DNA of 64,000 nucleotides. It comes from Gillisella terrae (GTDB lineage Bacteria; Pseudomonadota; Alphaproteobacteria; Rhizobiales; Rhizobiaceae). Positions 41,326-50,085 of the stretch are shown here, piece by piece. The stretch lies in the NCBI RefSeq assembly GCF_004801395.1, contig NZ_SSOA01000005.1:62001-126000 (forward strand), given 5' to 3'. How positions within the stretch are numbered: the stretch's first letter is position 1; every line of letters begins with the position of its first letter. The translations under genes and the position numbers were made by a program. The notes under the pieces were generated by a model. It was not told the origin of the DNA. It did not search any database and saw only the letters and a program-made list of their open reading frames with translations.

Positions 41326-43113
41326 ATGGAAAAATTTATTGATGCGCTCGGACTTGAGGTCATCTTTGACCCCACGACCCCGATGTCTGCGTCCGAGCCA
41401 CCGATTCCTGATATCGACACCAAAACAGTCGAGCTGAAAACAGGATATGTCCACGTTGAAGGCGCGCTGCCGCTGGCGTGTGACATCGTGTTTGAACAGG
41501 ATGTTGCAATTCCTCTGCGCGACGGCACCCTTTTATATGGCGATATTTTCCGCCCGGCCCATCAGAGAGATCTGCCGATCATTCTCTCTTACACCCCTTA
41601 TTGCAAGCGCGGCGGCTGGTGGAATCTCAATTTCAACGCAACCCGGTTTGGTGTGCCTCAGAGCACTCTGTCAGGGTTGCAATCGTTCGAGGCTCCGGAT
41701 CCGGCCATATGGTGTGATGCAGGTTATGCGGTGGCCGTTGTTGATGCTGCGGGTACATCCAATTCCGGCGGTGACGAAGTGTTCATGGGCACGGCCTCGG
41801 GCCGCAATGTCTATGATGTGATTGAGTGGCTTGGACAGCGGGAATGGTCCAATGGCAAGGTCGGCATGGCGGGCAATTCCCAGCTTGGCATGATCCAGTG
41901 GGCAGCAGCGGCACTTCAACCGCCCCATCTTGCTGCAATTGCCCCTTGGGAAGGTCTGAATGACAGTTATCGTGACGTTGTCATGCGCGGTGGCATTCTG
42001 GATACAAAATTCCATGACAGAGACATTGCCGCCTTCATCTTCGGCCGCAACAATCGAGAAGCGCTGACAAAAATGGCGCAGCGCTACCCTCTCTACAATG
42101 CCTATTGGGAGGATAAGCGCCCCGACATCAAGGCGATCACCGTGCCCGCCTATGTTGTGGCAAGCTTTACAAGTGCGATCCATCCCCGTGGAACGCTGGA
42201 GGCTTTCCGCGAAATGTCCTCTGAACACAAGTGGCTGCGTGTTCACAACACGCAAGAATGGCTTGATCTGGCTGATGCCGATAATATTGCCGACCTTCGG
42301 AAGTTTTTCGACCGATACCTCAAGAATGCCCATAATGATTGGGAGGAAACACCCAAGGTGCGGCTGTCGGTTCTCGATCCGGGTGGCGAAGATCTGGTTG
42401 GTCGGCCCGAGACGTCCTGGCCGCTGGAACGTCAGGAATGGCGCAAGCTCTATCTGGATGCACAGTCTTATAGCCTGACGGAAACGCCCAGTGCCTCACA
42501 ATCTGTCGCCGAATACGCAGGTGATGATCTGACACAATGCGTCAAGTTCACCAAGGTGTTTGAGGAGGAGGTCGAGATCACCGGCTATCTCAAACTTCAC
42601 CTGTGGGTCGAGGCAGCGGATGCCGACGATATGGATATCTTTGCGGCCCTCTACAAGGAATCGGCTGACGGACGGCGTCTGCATCACATTACGCTTGTCA
42701 GCCCACCGGCGCGAGGCTTTGTGAAGTCGCTGGAAAATGATGGAAAGCTGCCTGGAACGCTCAGCTACACCGGCCCGCTCGGCCGCTTGCGCGTGTCCCA
42801 ACGCGCTATCGATCCCGAGCGGTCAACCTCGTCCGAACCTTTCATCACCCATGCGCGTGAAGAATTACTCACGCCTGGCAAATGCGTGCCGATAGAGCTG
42901 TCTCTGTGGCCAACATCTATGGTCGTCCATGCCGGAGAACGTCTGGTTGTTGAACTTGCGGGGTATCCGGTGGGGCCGCCTGCGCACGGAACATTGCCGG
43001 GAGCCATTCTGGATTTGCCGACGCGCAATCGCGGCAGGCACCGGATTCGCACCGGGGAAGGGTATGATTCCCATCTGTTGTTCCCAGTCATACCATCTCA
43101 CCACGGCAAATAA
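41326..43113 (+). CDS. CocE/NonD-family alpha/beta hydrolase
   Basis: A 595-residue serine hydrolase of the CocE/NonD/X-Pro dipeptidyl-peptidase family (PepX). An N-terminal extension of about 60 residues precedes the beta strand DVAIPLRDGTLLYGDIFRPAHQRDLPIILSYTPYCKRGG. The nucleophile elbow is GMAGNSQLG (Ser near residue 184), and the C-terminal jelly-roll domain carries the family ending (LHLWVEAADADDMDIFAALY; MVVHAGERLVVELAGYPVGPPAHGTLP). It has no signal peptide, so it acts in the cytoplasm on an ester or amide. The ATG at 41326 has GGAGGAAC; a longer start runs back into a mosaic repeat and is unlikely. The nod-box-like element upstream suggests induction by a plant aromatic. Confidence 0.9.
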   Translation: MEKFIDALGLEVIFDPTTPMSASEPPIPDIDTKTVELKTGYVHVEGALPLACDIVFEQDVAIPLRDGTLLYGDIFRPAHQRDLPIILSYTPYCKRGGWWNLNFNATRFGVPQSTLSGLQSFEAPDPAIWCDAGYAVAVVDAAGTSNSGGDEVFMGTASGRNVYDVIEWLGQREWSNGKVGMAGNSQLGMIQWAAAALQPPHLAAIAPWEGLNDSYRDVVMRGGILDTKFHDRDIAAFIFGRNNREALTKMAQRYPLYNAYWEDKRPDIKAITVPAYVVASFTSAIHPRGTLEAFREMSSEHKWLRVHNTQEWLDLADADNIADLRKFFDRYLKNAHNDWEETPKVRLSVLDPGGEDLVGRPETSWPLERQEWRKLYLDAQSYSLTETPSASQSVAEYAGDDLTQCVKFTKVFEEEVEITGYLKLHLWVEAADADDMDIFAALYKESADGRRLHHITLVSPPARGFVKSLENDGKLPGTLSYTGPLGRLRVSQRAIDPERSTSSEPFITHAREELLTPGKCVPIELSLWPTSMVVHAGERLVVELAGYPVGPPAHGTLPGAILDLPTRNRGRHRIRTGEGYDSHLLFPVIPSHHGK

Positions 43114-43273
43114 CGGAATGATCTTGCGAGAGGGCCGTCTTCTGGCGGCCTGTTTCGGGTTCGGAACGCTTTGCCGCCAATGGAGATGATTGATGGAAAT
43201 CGCTCTCGCATTTTTGCCCTGGGACCAGCGATCAGCTTTCTGAAACCGGGATTGCCGGTCATGAGCCTGCATA

Positions 43274-43314
43274 CTTCCTTAAATCGACTGGGATTCAAGG
43301 AATTATGCAGCAGG
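43274..43314. repeat. Intergenic mosaic palindrome, copy E (left half only)
   Basis: CCTTAAATCGACTGGGATTCAAGGAATTATGCAGCAGG is the left module with altered loop and arms; the right hairpin is absent. Together with copy D it brackets the CocE-type hydrolase gene, D holding a right half and E a left half. Confidence 0.6.
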
Positions 43315-43372
43315 AGCGGTCGTGCTTACCGTGCGTGGTAACGATGTGATGAAGCGGCAACTGAAAAACATC

Positions 43373-43404
43373 GGGCGCTCGATGATTGAAATCATCAAGC
43401 GCCC
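43373..43404 (-). terminator. Terminator of the outer-membrane channel-like gene
   Basis: GGGCGCT (43373-43379) pairs with AGCGCCC (43398-43404), with an inner perfect stem GATGATT/AATCATC (43381-43387, 43390-43396). Read leftward it is followed by GATGTTTTT. It lies seven bases past the end of the leftward gene at 43411. Confidence 0.85.
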
Positions 43405-43410
43405 GGCCTC

Positions 43411-44298
43411 TCAGAATTTTGTGGCGAAATTGACCCAGACAGAATCGCCTTGCGGGCGGTTTTCTGCCACGATGTCATGCTGCCAGGACGCGCTGACCTG
43501 CAAGCCCGGATTGAAGGAATAGGTAAGCGATGGACCAAGGGCAAATCCTCGGCCGCGATGCCCATCGGCCGCAACCCCTGGACCACGGTCATCGGCGATC
43601 TGCTGAAGATAGTATCCCACAGCACCAATGCGCCACTTGTCCAGGTTCCAGCCGACGGCATAATCCAGCACAAATTCCGTACCGTTCGTGTAGTCGGTAT
43701 CGTGGTTTTCCGTGTTGAAGATCAAACGCGCCGTCGTTGCGAGTTCCAGACCTTGGGGGTCCGAATAGTGATAGCCGACGGTTGGCTGCACCGACCAGTG
43801 GTTGTTGCCGATATTGGCGATGTCGGAGGGGTTATACCTGCCGGTTGGCATTGCCAGGTCCACACCCACGACGAAAGAATTGTATCTATCAGGATGCCAG
43901 GCCAAGCCTAAGGTTGTGGTCATATCGGCAAGTCCAAAGGCGCTATCTTTACCGAACGGCACAGACAGGTCCAGATGCACGAGCGGAACGACGACCTGCC
44001 CCCAAAGCTGCGCGCCGCCGATTTCGATGTCACTGACATAGAGAAAACGCATGGTTTCCGCCCATGCCTTGACGTTGAAATCAACTGGCACCCTGTTGCC
44101 GTTCGAATCATTGGTCCTGTCGGCAGAGAAATAGTTTGTCTGGGAAAGGAAGTAGAGACCCGGGTAGGGAGGAATGCCCGCAGCAAAAAATTGCGCTGCT
44201 CCCGGTGAATACTGCGTGTTGCCGTTTTCGGCCGCCTGCGCCTGACAGAGCGCTGTCGTCGCGAGCATCGCGACAAGTCCGAACGTCCTGAATTTCAT
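43411..44298 (-). CDS. Outer-membrane channel-like protein (Phenol_MetA_deg/SphA family)
   Basis: A 295-residue beta-barrel-type protein with signal peptide MKFRTFGLVAMLATTALCQAQAAE. Alternating hydrophobic strands, aromatic girdle residues and a C-terminal phenylalanine (VWVNFATKF) indicate an outer-membrane protein. Blocks such as GLADMTTTLGLAWHPDRYNSFVVGVDLAMPTGRYNPSDIANIGNNHWSVQP fit the Phenol_MetA_deg (SphA) family, members of which sit in aromatic-degradation clusters and are thought to admit hydrophobic substrates. Its start has GGAGGA. It has its own leader of about 280 bp downstream of the NodD-like lysR gene and may serve the ring-cleavage operon to the right. Confidence 0.85.
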   Translation of the reverse strand: MKFRTFGLVAMLATTALCQAQAAENGNTQYSPGAAQFFAAGIPPYPGLYFLSQTNYFSADRTNDSNGNRVPVDFNVKAWAETMRFLYVSDIEIGGAQLWGQVVVPLVHLDLSVPFGKDSAFGLADMTTTLGLAWHPDRYNSFVVGVDLAMPTGRYNPSDIANIGNNHWSVQPTVGYHYSDPQGLELATTARLIFNTENHDTDYTNGTEFVLDYAVGWNLDKWRIGAVGYYLQQIADDRGPGVAADGHRGRGFALGPSLTYSFNPGLQVSASWQHDIVAENRPQGDSVWVNFATKF

Positions 44299-44580
44299 TC
44301 TCCATCCTCCTCACATGAACAACGACCAGGATACCCGCACCAGCAGGCTCCCGCTCGCAAACGCGCACGGGACCTCATCCTCGCAGGAAGCGGGCCTGGT
44401 CATCCAGATTGTCTGTTGTTATTCCCCCTTGGCGGCCACCTCACCGCCGGCAGATCGAGATCTTCCTGAGAAACCCGATACAGTCCTTGGTCCGAACTAA
44501 GCCGCCGCTTGACAAATGTAAAATGGTCATTGGCAATAGGAGCTATTCGCAGAATAAATACTTGAGGGGGAGAGTATTTG

Positions 44581-45522
44581 TCAGGTCGCGGAATCCGGGC
44601 TTTGCGCAGCACCACCGTCAGCGAGCTCGCGGACCGTCTCATGGATCTGCTCACGAATCCACGAGAGGGCCGGATCGCGTGTGCGATAACTGTGCCACTG
44701 AAGCGATTGCCGCAGGGCGGGCAATGCAAAGGGCAGTTCCACGATCTTGATGCCATCAATTTTCGACAGCACCTGCGCCAAACTCTTTTGCACCAAACCG
44801 ATCCTTCGACTGCCGCGAACAAGCAGCGGAAGCGAGGTGAAGAAATAGGTCGTGACCTCGATCTTGATCTTGATACCAAGATGATGAAAGGCGCGTTGGG
44901 CGAAGCTTTCGCCGCCATTTGGTGGCTGCATGACGATATGGCCAGCGGAGAGAAAGTCGGCCTGCGAAATGACACCGGCAGAGAAAGGCCCATCCGCATC
45001 GACGACGCAACAAAGCCGGTCTTCCAGCAGCGGTTCCATCGGATGATTGGTGGAACAGAACACTTCAGGCGCAATCAGCAAGTCAGCCTCACCGCGTTCC
45101 AGCAACAGATGCGGATGGTTCTGCTGTGGCTTGAGCTCAATCTGGATGGCGGGAGCCAATTTTTCCAGCCGCTGGAGAAAAGGCGGCATGATGGTGAGGA
45201 CGGTATAGTCGGACACGATGAAACTGAAGCTCCGGCTTGAAGCCTCAGGAGAGAATGACGGGGTTGAAACAACGGCAGCCTCGATTCGGACGATGATATC
45301 GCGCACAGCCTGTTCAAGGGACGCGGCCAAGGGCGACAGTTCCATGGATCGGCCAACCTGGATGAGAAGCGGATCGTCAAAATAGTCCCGCAGTCGCCCA
45401 AGCGCATTGCTCATCGCGGACTGTGTGATGAACATTTCATCGGCAGCACGGCTGACATTGCGAACACGGATCAGCGTATCAAGCGCCGCCAGCAGGTTCA
45501 GATCAAGGTTCTTGAAGCGCAT
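44581..45522 (-). CDS. NodD/FdeR-like LysR regulator of the aromatic operon
   Basis: A 313-residue LysR protein of the NodD/NahR/FdeR group, starting MRFKNLDLNLLAALDTLIRVRNVSRAADEMFITQSAMSNALGRLRDYFDDPLL. The effector domain begins SRSFSFIVSDYTVLTIMPPFLQRLEK. It is divergent from the ten-gene aromatic operon, 186 bp away, exactly as FdeR is placed relative to fdeA in Herbaspirillum, where FdeR responds to naringenin. By gene content and position I expect it to activate the operon in the presence of a flavonoid or related phenolic. No strong terminator is seen after it. Confidence 0.9.
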   Translation of the reverse strand: MRFKNLDLNLLAALDTLIRVRNVSRAADEMFITQSAMSNALGRLRDYFDDPLLIQVGRSMELSPLAASLEQAVRDIIVRIEAAVVSTPSFSPEASSRSFSFIVSDYTVLTIMPPFLQRLEKLAPAIQIELKPQQNHPHLLLERGEADLLIAPEVFCSTNHPMEPLLEDRLCCVVDADGPFSAGVISQADFLSAGHIVMQPPNGGESFAQRAFHHLGIKIKIEVTTYFFTSLPLLVRGSRRIGLVQKSLAQVLSKIDGIKIVELPFALPALRQSLQWHSYRTRDPALSWIREQIHETVRELADGGAAQSPDSAT

Positions 45523-45540
45523 AAGTCTCCTCCCAGGTAT

Positions 45541-45605
45541 TTATGACGTAAATATAAATCATTCATCAAAGCAATTTTGTAAACAGTTTGATTTTCGTTA
45601 AATCT
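45541..45605 (+). promoter_or_regulatory. AT-rich operator/promoter region of the divergent lysR and aromatic operon
   Basis: The gap contains ATTTATGACGTAAAT (ATTTA/TAAAT inverted repeat, 45539-45553) and, further right, AAACAGTTTGATTTTCGTTAAATC (45581-45604), which is close to the 3' half of a nod box but one base longer. This suggests a relaxed NodD/FdeR-type binding region. No clear -10/-35 pair was picked out. Confidence 0.45.
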
Positions 45606-45708
45606 TTCCTCGGGAGGAAATGACGTCACGTGGCCTATCGGGCCGCGCCTTTGGTCGATCTCCTCCTTTTGAAATTGACGCCGCGATCGGCAACCTCGAG
45701 GAGACCCA

Positions 45709-46881
45709 ATGTTCAAGTATTTTCCGACCAACTATGTCTGGAACCTCTCGGTTAATCTATCGATCGAAATGGGTGCCCGAATGGGAGAGATCGAGGAAAT
45801 GTGCGCCCCGTTGCAGGATGCGGCCAAGGCACCAGATGCTGCCGGCACCCAGGCGTTTCGCGAAACCTGGATTCATATGGCGGACAAGCTGGTTTCCCTT
45901 GCCGACGAGGACGAAGCCAGGGGCAGGTTGATTTCGGCTGGCGACAAGCTGCTGCGCGCCGCCAACTACATGATCACCGCCGAACGTCTGCTGGCGCATG
46001 GCTCAGAAGGGCGCGTCAGCCTCTACCAGCAGTTTCTCGCCTCTTTCGAGAAGGGTTTGACGCTGTCCGGCTCTTCCTGCCGTCGGGTGGAAATCCCCTA
46101 TGAGGGCACGCATCTTTCGGCGCTCTACGTGCCTGCGGAAGGCGTCGAGGGCCCTGCACCGCTGCTGGTTCAGGTCAACGGCCTCGACAGCACCAAGGAG
46201 ATGAAATTCCTGGTTGGTCTGCCTGCCTGGCTTGCCAAGCGCGGCGTGGCGTCGTTGATCGTGGACCAGCCAGGCACCGGTGAGGCGCTTCGCCTGCAGG
46301 GGCTTACCGCCCGTTTCGATAGCGAGCACTGGGCCAGCCGCGTCGTTGACTGGCTGGAGGGTCGCGCAGATGTCGATCCCAAGCGCATTGGCATGGAAGG
46401 GGTGTCGCTTGGCGGCTACTACTGTCCACGCGCCGTCGCCTTTGAACCGCGGTTTGCCTGCGGCGTTGTCTGGGGAGCCAACCACGACTGGCGCGACGTG
46501 CAGAAGAAGCGCCTTGCCCGCGAGGGTAATTTTCCGGTCCCGCACTACTGGAGCCACGTCATGTGGGTCTGGGGAGCCAAGGATATGGACGAGTTCATGC
46601 AGATTGCCGAAAACGTCCACCTCAACGGAATCCTCGATCGTATCCGCGTGCCCTTCCTCGTGACACATGGCGAGAAAGACAGCCAGATCCCGCTTCAATG
46701 GGCGCACACCACCTTTGATCAACTGGTCAACAGCCCGAAGCGTGAACTGAAGATCTTTGATGAACGCACCGGCGGCGTGCAGCACTCGAGCTTCGATAAC
46801 TCGGCAAATGCGGGCGCATACATCGCCGACTGGGTGGCTGAAACCCTTGGTGGACGCATCGTCGCGGAGCAGGTGAAATGA
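45709..46881 (+). CDS. Alpha/beta hydrolase (FrsA/2,6-dihydroxypseudooxynicotine-hydrolase-like), first gene of fde-like operon
   Basis: A 390-residue hydrolase with an N-terminal helical cap of about 130 residues, then the alpha/beta core. The nucleophile elbow is MEGVSLGGYY (Ser233), the acid is probably Asp324 in THGEKDSQIPL, and the histidine is in GGVQHSSFDNS (near 360). The cap-plus-core layout is that of FrsA-like proteins and of 2,6-dihydroxypseudooxynicotine hydrolase, which cleaves a carbon-carbon bond next to an aromatic ketone. In this operon it probably cuts a beta-diketone or a ring-fission product. The start at 45709 has GAGGAGAC upstream. Its stop overlaps the next gene by four bases. 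Confidence 0.85.
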   Translation: MFKYFPTNYVWNLSVNLSIEMGARMGEIEEMCAPLQDAAKAPDAAGTQAFRETWIHMADKLVSLADEDEARGRLISAGDKLLRAANYMITAERLLAHGSEGRVSLYQQFLASFEKGLTLSGSSCRRVEIPYEGTHLSALYVPAEGVEGPAPLLVQVNGLDSTKEMKFLVGLPAWLAKRGVASLIVDQPGTGEALRLQGLTARFDSEHWASRVVDWLEGRADVDPKRIGMEGVSLGGYYCPRAVAFEPRFACGVVWGANHDWRDVQKKRLAREGNFPVPHYWSHVMWVWGAKDMDEFMQIAENVHLNGILDRIRVPFLVTHGEKDSQIPLQWAHTTFDQLVNSPKRELKIFDERTGGVQHSSFDNSANAGAYIADWVAETLGGRIVAEQVK

Positions 46882-47528
46882 TGATCAAGACCTTGATCTG
46901 TGGCCGCCGGCGTCTCGGTCAGACACTTCACGAACATCGAACCCATATGAAGGACCATCACGGCAGGCTGGTGCTTGATTACATTGCCCGCGAGCCGTCT
47001 CAGGCACCGCGCCGCTACGTCCAAAATCATGCTTTCGACGGCATTTATTTTGGCGGTGACGAATGCCCCAAGGGCTTGGCATACGGCCTGGATTTTGTCA
47101 CCGAGGTCTGGTTTCCGGACATGGCAGCGGCAAAATCCTCGCGCGAAACGCCCTTCTATCTCGAGCATTTGCAGCCCGACGAAGCCAGGATGGTGGATGA
47201 AACCTCCGTCCTCGGCCTTCCTGTCACCGAAAACGTCATCCTGCCACCGGAGATGCGCGCAAAAGCGGTAAAACTGTTCCTGTTCTGGTTCAATAAGGCT
47301 CCGGATGCCAAAATCTTCGCCGGTATTGGCCACGGCAGCATCGGCCACTGTCGGAACCTGCCACTCTATCCGGGACCGGTTGAAGCGATCGATGAATTCT
47401 GGCTGCCGGACGAGGCGACGGCGCTCGCCTTCGCGACAGCATGCCGCAATGCTGCCCAAGCGGGCCTTGCCTCCGACAAACGCTATTGCCTGGTGGTCGC
47501 CAATGAGCACGTTCTCCACGCAGGCTGA
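46878..47528 (+). CDS. EthD-domain-like protein of the aromatic operon
   Basis: A 216-residue protein that appears to be a duplicated ferredoxin-like (dimeric alpha/beta barrel) fold of the EthD type: the first repeat has HMKDHHGRLVLDY and GLDFVTEVWFPDMAAA, the second MRAKAVKLFLFWFNKAPDAKIF and IDEFWLPDEATALAFA. EthD proteins are small, cofactor-free and occur in catabolic operons, where some act as isomerases, decarboxylases or monooxygenase helpers. ATG at 46878 overlaps the previous stop; a second ATG at 46881 is equally possible. Confidence 0.7.
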   Translation: MMIKTLICGRRRLGQTLHEHRTHMKDHHGRLVLDYIAREPSQAPRRYVQNHAFDGIYFGGDECPKGLAYGLDFVTEVWFPDMAAAKSSRETPFYLEHLQPDEARMVDETSVLGLPVTENVILPPEMRAKAVKLFLFWFNKAPDAKIFAGIGHGSIGHCRNLPLYPGPVEAIDEFWLPDEATALAFATACRNAAQAGLASDKRYCLVVANEHVLHAG

Positions 47529-47558
47529 TCAAGACCTTTTAATGGAAAGGAATGTCCC

Positions 47559-48506
47559 ATGAACATCATCGGGCCTGATTATCTCGTTTTTGGTGTCGAC
47601 GATGTCGCCGCCTGTTGTGAATACCTGACAGCCTTCGGCCTGAAGCCGACGGACGTGACCGCGGACGGCGGCCTGTTTGAGACGCTGGACGGCACAGGCA
47701 TCATCATCCGTCACAAATCAGATCCCTCGCTGCCAGCACCTTTGCCAACGGCGAACATGCTACGCCAGCAGGTCTATGGTGTGCGCTCGAGCGAGGATCT
47801 CGACGCGATCGAAACGGAGCTTTCCAAGGATCGTCGGGTGACGCGGCTGGCTGACGGTTCGATTGAGCTGAAGGATGACCATGGCTTCGAGTTGAGGTTT
47901 CAGGTCACAATCCGCCGCGAATTGATCATGCCAGCAGAAAAGATCAATGCGCCGGGTGCGCCCGCGCAACGCAAGCCGAACGAAATCGGCGTCTGGGAAG
48001 AAATGCCAGCGCTGCCGCGCACGCTCAGCCATGTCGTGCTGTTCGTGCCCGACATTGAAATTGCCACCCGGTTCTACTGCGACCGCCTTGGTTTCGTGAT
48101 CACCGACACCCTGACCGGCGCAGGCCCTTTCCTGCGACCGAAGGCGAATGACGACCACCACACGCTCTTCTTCATCCGCACGCCGGAATATATGAAGGGC
48201 TGCGAGCATCTCGCCTTCCATATGGGCGGCCCAACCGAGTTGATGGTGGCGGGAACGCGCTTCGTAAAGAAGGGCTATCAGAGTTTCTGGGGGCCTGGCC
48301 GCCACAAATTCGGGTCGAACTGGTTTTGGTACTTCAACAGTCCACTCGGCTGTCACTTCGAATATGATGCCGACATGGACAAGCATGACGACACCTGGAT
48401 CGCGCGCGAAGCACAGATGAATGCCGAAAACTCCCAGATCGTCTTGTTCGAAATGCGCGAGAAATGGGCACCGACGGGAGGCCCGCCACCCGGCGCGAAG
48501 CGCTGA
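47559..48506 (+). CDS. Type I extradiol ring-cleavage dioxygenase (VOC superfamily), fdeC-like
   Basis: A 315-residue protein with two VOC modules: a degenerate N-terminal one (PDYLVFGVDDVAACCEYLTAFGL) and a catalytic C-terminal one (LSHVVLFVPDIEIATRFYCDRLGFVITD). Likely iron ligands are His in LSHVVLF, His in GCEHLAFHMG and Glu in LGCHFEYDAD, the usual two-His-one-Glu set. It should open a catecholic ring beside a hydroxyl. In the Herbaspirillum fde pathway an extradiol enzyme opens the A ring of hydroxylated naringenin; the position here, just before the Rieske and flavin monooxygenase genes, fits that scheme. The substrate cannot be read from sequence alone. Confidence 0.87.
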   Translation: MNIIGPDYLVFGVDDVAACCEYLTAFGLKPTDVTADGGLFETLDGTGIIIRHKSDPSLPAPLPTANMLRQQVYGVRSSEDLDAIETELSKDRRVTRLADGSIELKDDHGFELRFQVTIRRELIMPAEKINAPGAPAQRKPNEIGVWEEMPALPRTLSHVVLFVPDIEIATRFYCDRLGFVITDTLTGAGPFLRPKANDDHHTLFFIRTPEYMKGCEHLAFHMGGPTELMVAGTRFVKKGYQSFWGPGRHKFGSNWFWYFNSPLGCHFEYDADMDKHDDTWIAREAQMNAENSQIVLFEMREKWAPTGGPPPGAKR

Positions 48507-48509
48507 GCG

Positions 48510-48887
48510 ATGCAGAGCAGCACGCGCAAGCTCAACTATCTGTGCCGGTCCGATGAGATCGGCGAGGCCGAGGCAAAAGGCTTTGGCCCCTTTGATGGAA
48601 TGCGCCGCAAGATCATCCTGACCAGGCAGCACGGGGTTTTGTATGCTTGGCTTGATGCCTGCCCGCACTATTCCACCGGCACGCCGATGGCCTGGAAGAC
48701 CGACGCCTACCTGAATGGTGAAAAGACCCATCTGACGTGCCATTCGCATGGCGCGCTTTTCGAAATCGAGACCGGCGAATGCGTTCTTGGGCCTTGCCTA
48801 GGCCAAAGGCTGACAGCCGTAGACATTGCCTTGAGCGACGAGGAGGAGATTTTCGTCGCCATGCCTGCAGAGGAGGAAATCAAATGA
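48510..48887 (+). CDS. Rieske [2Fe-2S] ferredoxin-like protein, fdeD-like
   Basis: A 125-residue single-domain Rieske protein. The cluster ligands are visible in ACPHYSTGTPM and LTCHSHGALFEIETGECVLGPC (C-x-H, then C-x2-H). It is a soluble electron carrier, normally partnering an oxygenase. It starts three bases after the dioxygenase gene and its stop overlaps the start of the flavin monooxygenase gene by four bases. Since no Rieske-type terminal oxygenase is present in the operon, its partner is unclear; it may keep the iron of the extradiol dioxygenase reduced. Confidence 0.9.
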   Translation: MQSSTRKLNYLCRSDEIGEAEAKGFGPFDGMRRKIILTRQHGVLYAWLDACPHYSTGTPMAWKTDAYLNGEKTHLTCHSHGALFEIETGECVLGPCLGQRLTAVDIALSDEEEIFVAMPAEEEIK

Positions 48888-50011
48888 ATTCTGATATGAA
48901 AGTGCTTGTCATCGGCGGCGGTTTCGCTGGCATGACCGCAGCGCTGCAACTGTCCCGGCAGGGCTTCGAAGTCGATCTCGTCGAGATCGACGCCGGGTGG
49001 CGCTCCTATGGCGCGGGCATCAGCCTGCACGGATCAACGCTTCGGGTGCTGCGGGATCTCGGCCTGATCGACCGGTTTCTCGAAGAGGGCTTCGTCAGCG
49101 ACGGCGTGAATTTGCGCGGGCCGGACGACTCGGTGCTTGTCACGCTGCCAACCCCGCGCGTGGCGGGAGCAGACATCCCCGGTGGGGGCGGCATCATGCG
49201 CCCGGCACTGGCCAAGATTCTTTCCGAAGCCGTGCGGGCGTCCACAACGAAGGTTCGCCTGGGGCTCACCTTTACCGAGATCGTACAGGGCGACGATGGC
49301 GTGCATGTTACCTTTGGTGACGGAAGTTCGGATACCTACGATCTGGTTGTCGGTGCGGATGGCCTCTATTCTGCGGTGCGTCGTAATATCTTTCCCGAGG
49401 CTCCCAAACCGCGCTTCATTGGCCAATCGGTCTGGCGGGCCGTGCTGCCAAGACCCGAAAGCATTGATACCGTCAACATGTGGATGGGCCCTAATCTCAA
49501 GGTCGGCCTGAACGGCGTCAACAAGGATCAGGCCTACCTGTTTCTGACCGAAGACCGCCCCACCAACGATTTCGTCGCGCCGGAAGCGTTGGTTGAAAAC
49601 TTGCGCAGCCTGCTTGAGCGCTTTTCCTCGCCAATCATCCGCAAGATCGCGTCGGAACTGTCTGCCGAACATCACATCATCTACCGCCCGCTTGAGCAGA
49701 TGCTGTTGCCACGCCCCTGGTTCAAGGGTCGCGTGGTGCTGATCGGCGATGCCGTGCATGCCACCACACCGCATCTGGCAGCCGGTGCCTGCATCGGCAT
49801 AGAGGATGCCATGGTTCTGGCCGAAGAACTTGGCCAGACCGGCGACGTGGGTGCCGCCCTTGCCGCATTCGAAGCACGGCGCTGGGAGCGCTGCCGGATG
49901 GTGGTCGAGAATTCCGGGCAACTGGCCGATATCGAGATCAATGGTGGCAGCCGCGACGCGCATGCCGCGATCATGAAGGCTTCCATGAAAACGCTGGCGG
50001 AAGCCATCTGA
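48884..50011 (+). CDS. FAD-dependent aromatic hydroxylase, fdeE-like
   Basis: A 375-residue class A flavin monooxygenase. The dinucleotide-binding motif GGGFAGMTAALQLSRQGFEVDLVE is at residues 11-34, followed by the DG motif region (YDLVVGADGLYSAVRRNIFP) and the second FAD motif VVLIGDAVHATTPHLAAGACIGIEDAMVLAEEL. It would add a hydroxyl to a phenolic ring using NAD(P)H and O2, giving the catechol for the extradiol enzyme. In Herbaspirillum, FdeE hydroxylates naringenin at C8. ATG at 48884 has a strong AGAGGAGG site inside the end of the Rieske gene. Confidence 0.92.
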   Translation: MNSDMKVLVIGGGFAGMTAALQLSRQGFEVDLVEIDAGWRSYGAGISLHGSTLRVLRDLGLIDRFLEEGFVSDGVNLRGPDDSVLVTLPTPRVAGADIPGGGGIMRPALAKILSEAVRASTTKVRLGLTFTEIVQGDDGVHVTFGDGSSDTYDLVVGADGLYSAVRRNIFPEAPKPRFIGQSVWRAVLPRPESIDTVNMWMGPNLKVGLNGVNKDQAYLFLTEDRPTNDFVAPEALVENLRSLLERFSSPIIRKIASELSAEHHIIYRPLEQMLLPRPWFKGRVVLIGDAVHATTPHLAAGACIGIEDAMVLAEELGQTGDVGAALAAFEARRWERCRMVVENSGQLADIEINGGSRDAHAAIMKASMKTLAEAI

Positions 50012-50085
50012 AAAAAATGCGGCGGTGCTGCGGTTCGGGAGACCGCGCACCGATTGCCGCCGTGCAATTTGCTGGAGGAGCAGGA

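Noticed and set aside
43114..43372. Gap after the CocE-type hydrolase searched for a gene or terminator
   Set aside because: It holds only mosaic half-copy E; frames are short and no intrinsic terminator for the hydrolase was seen.
44299..44580. Gap between the outer-membrane protein and lysR genes searched for a small gene
   Set aside because: About 280 bp with no convincing frame, terminator or palindrome; it probably carries only the promoter and leader of the outer-membrane protein gene.
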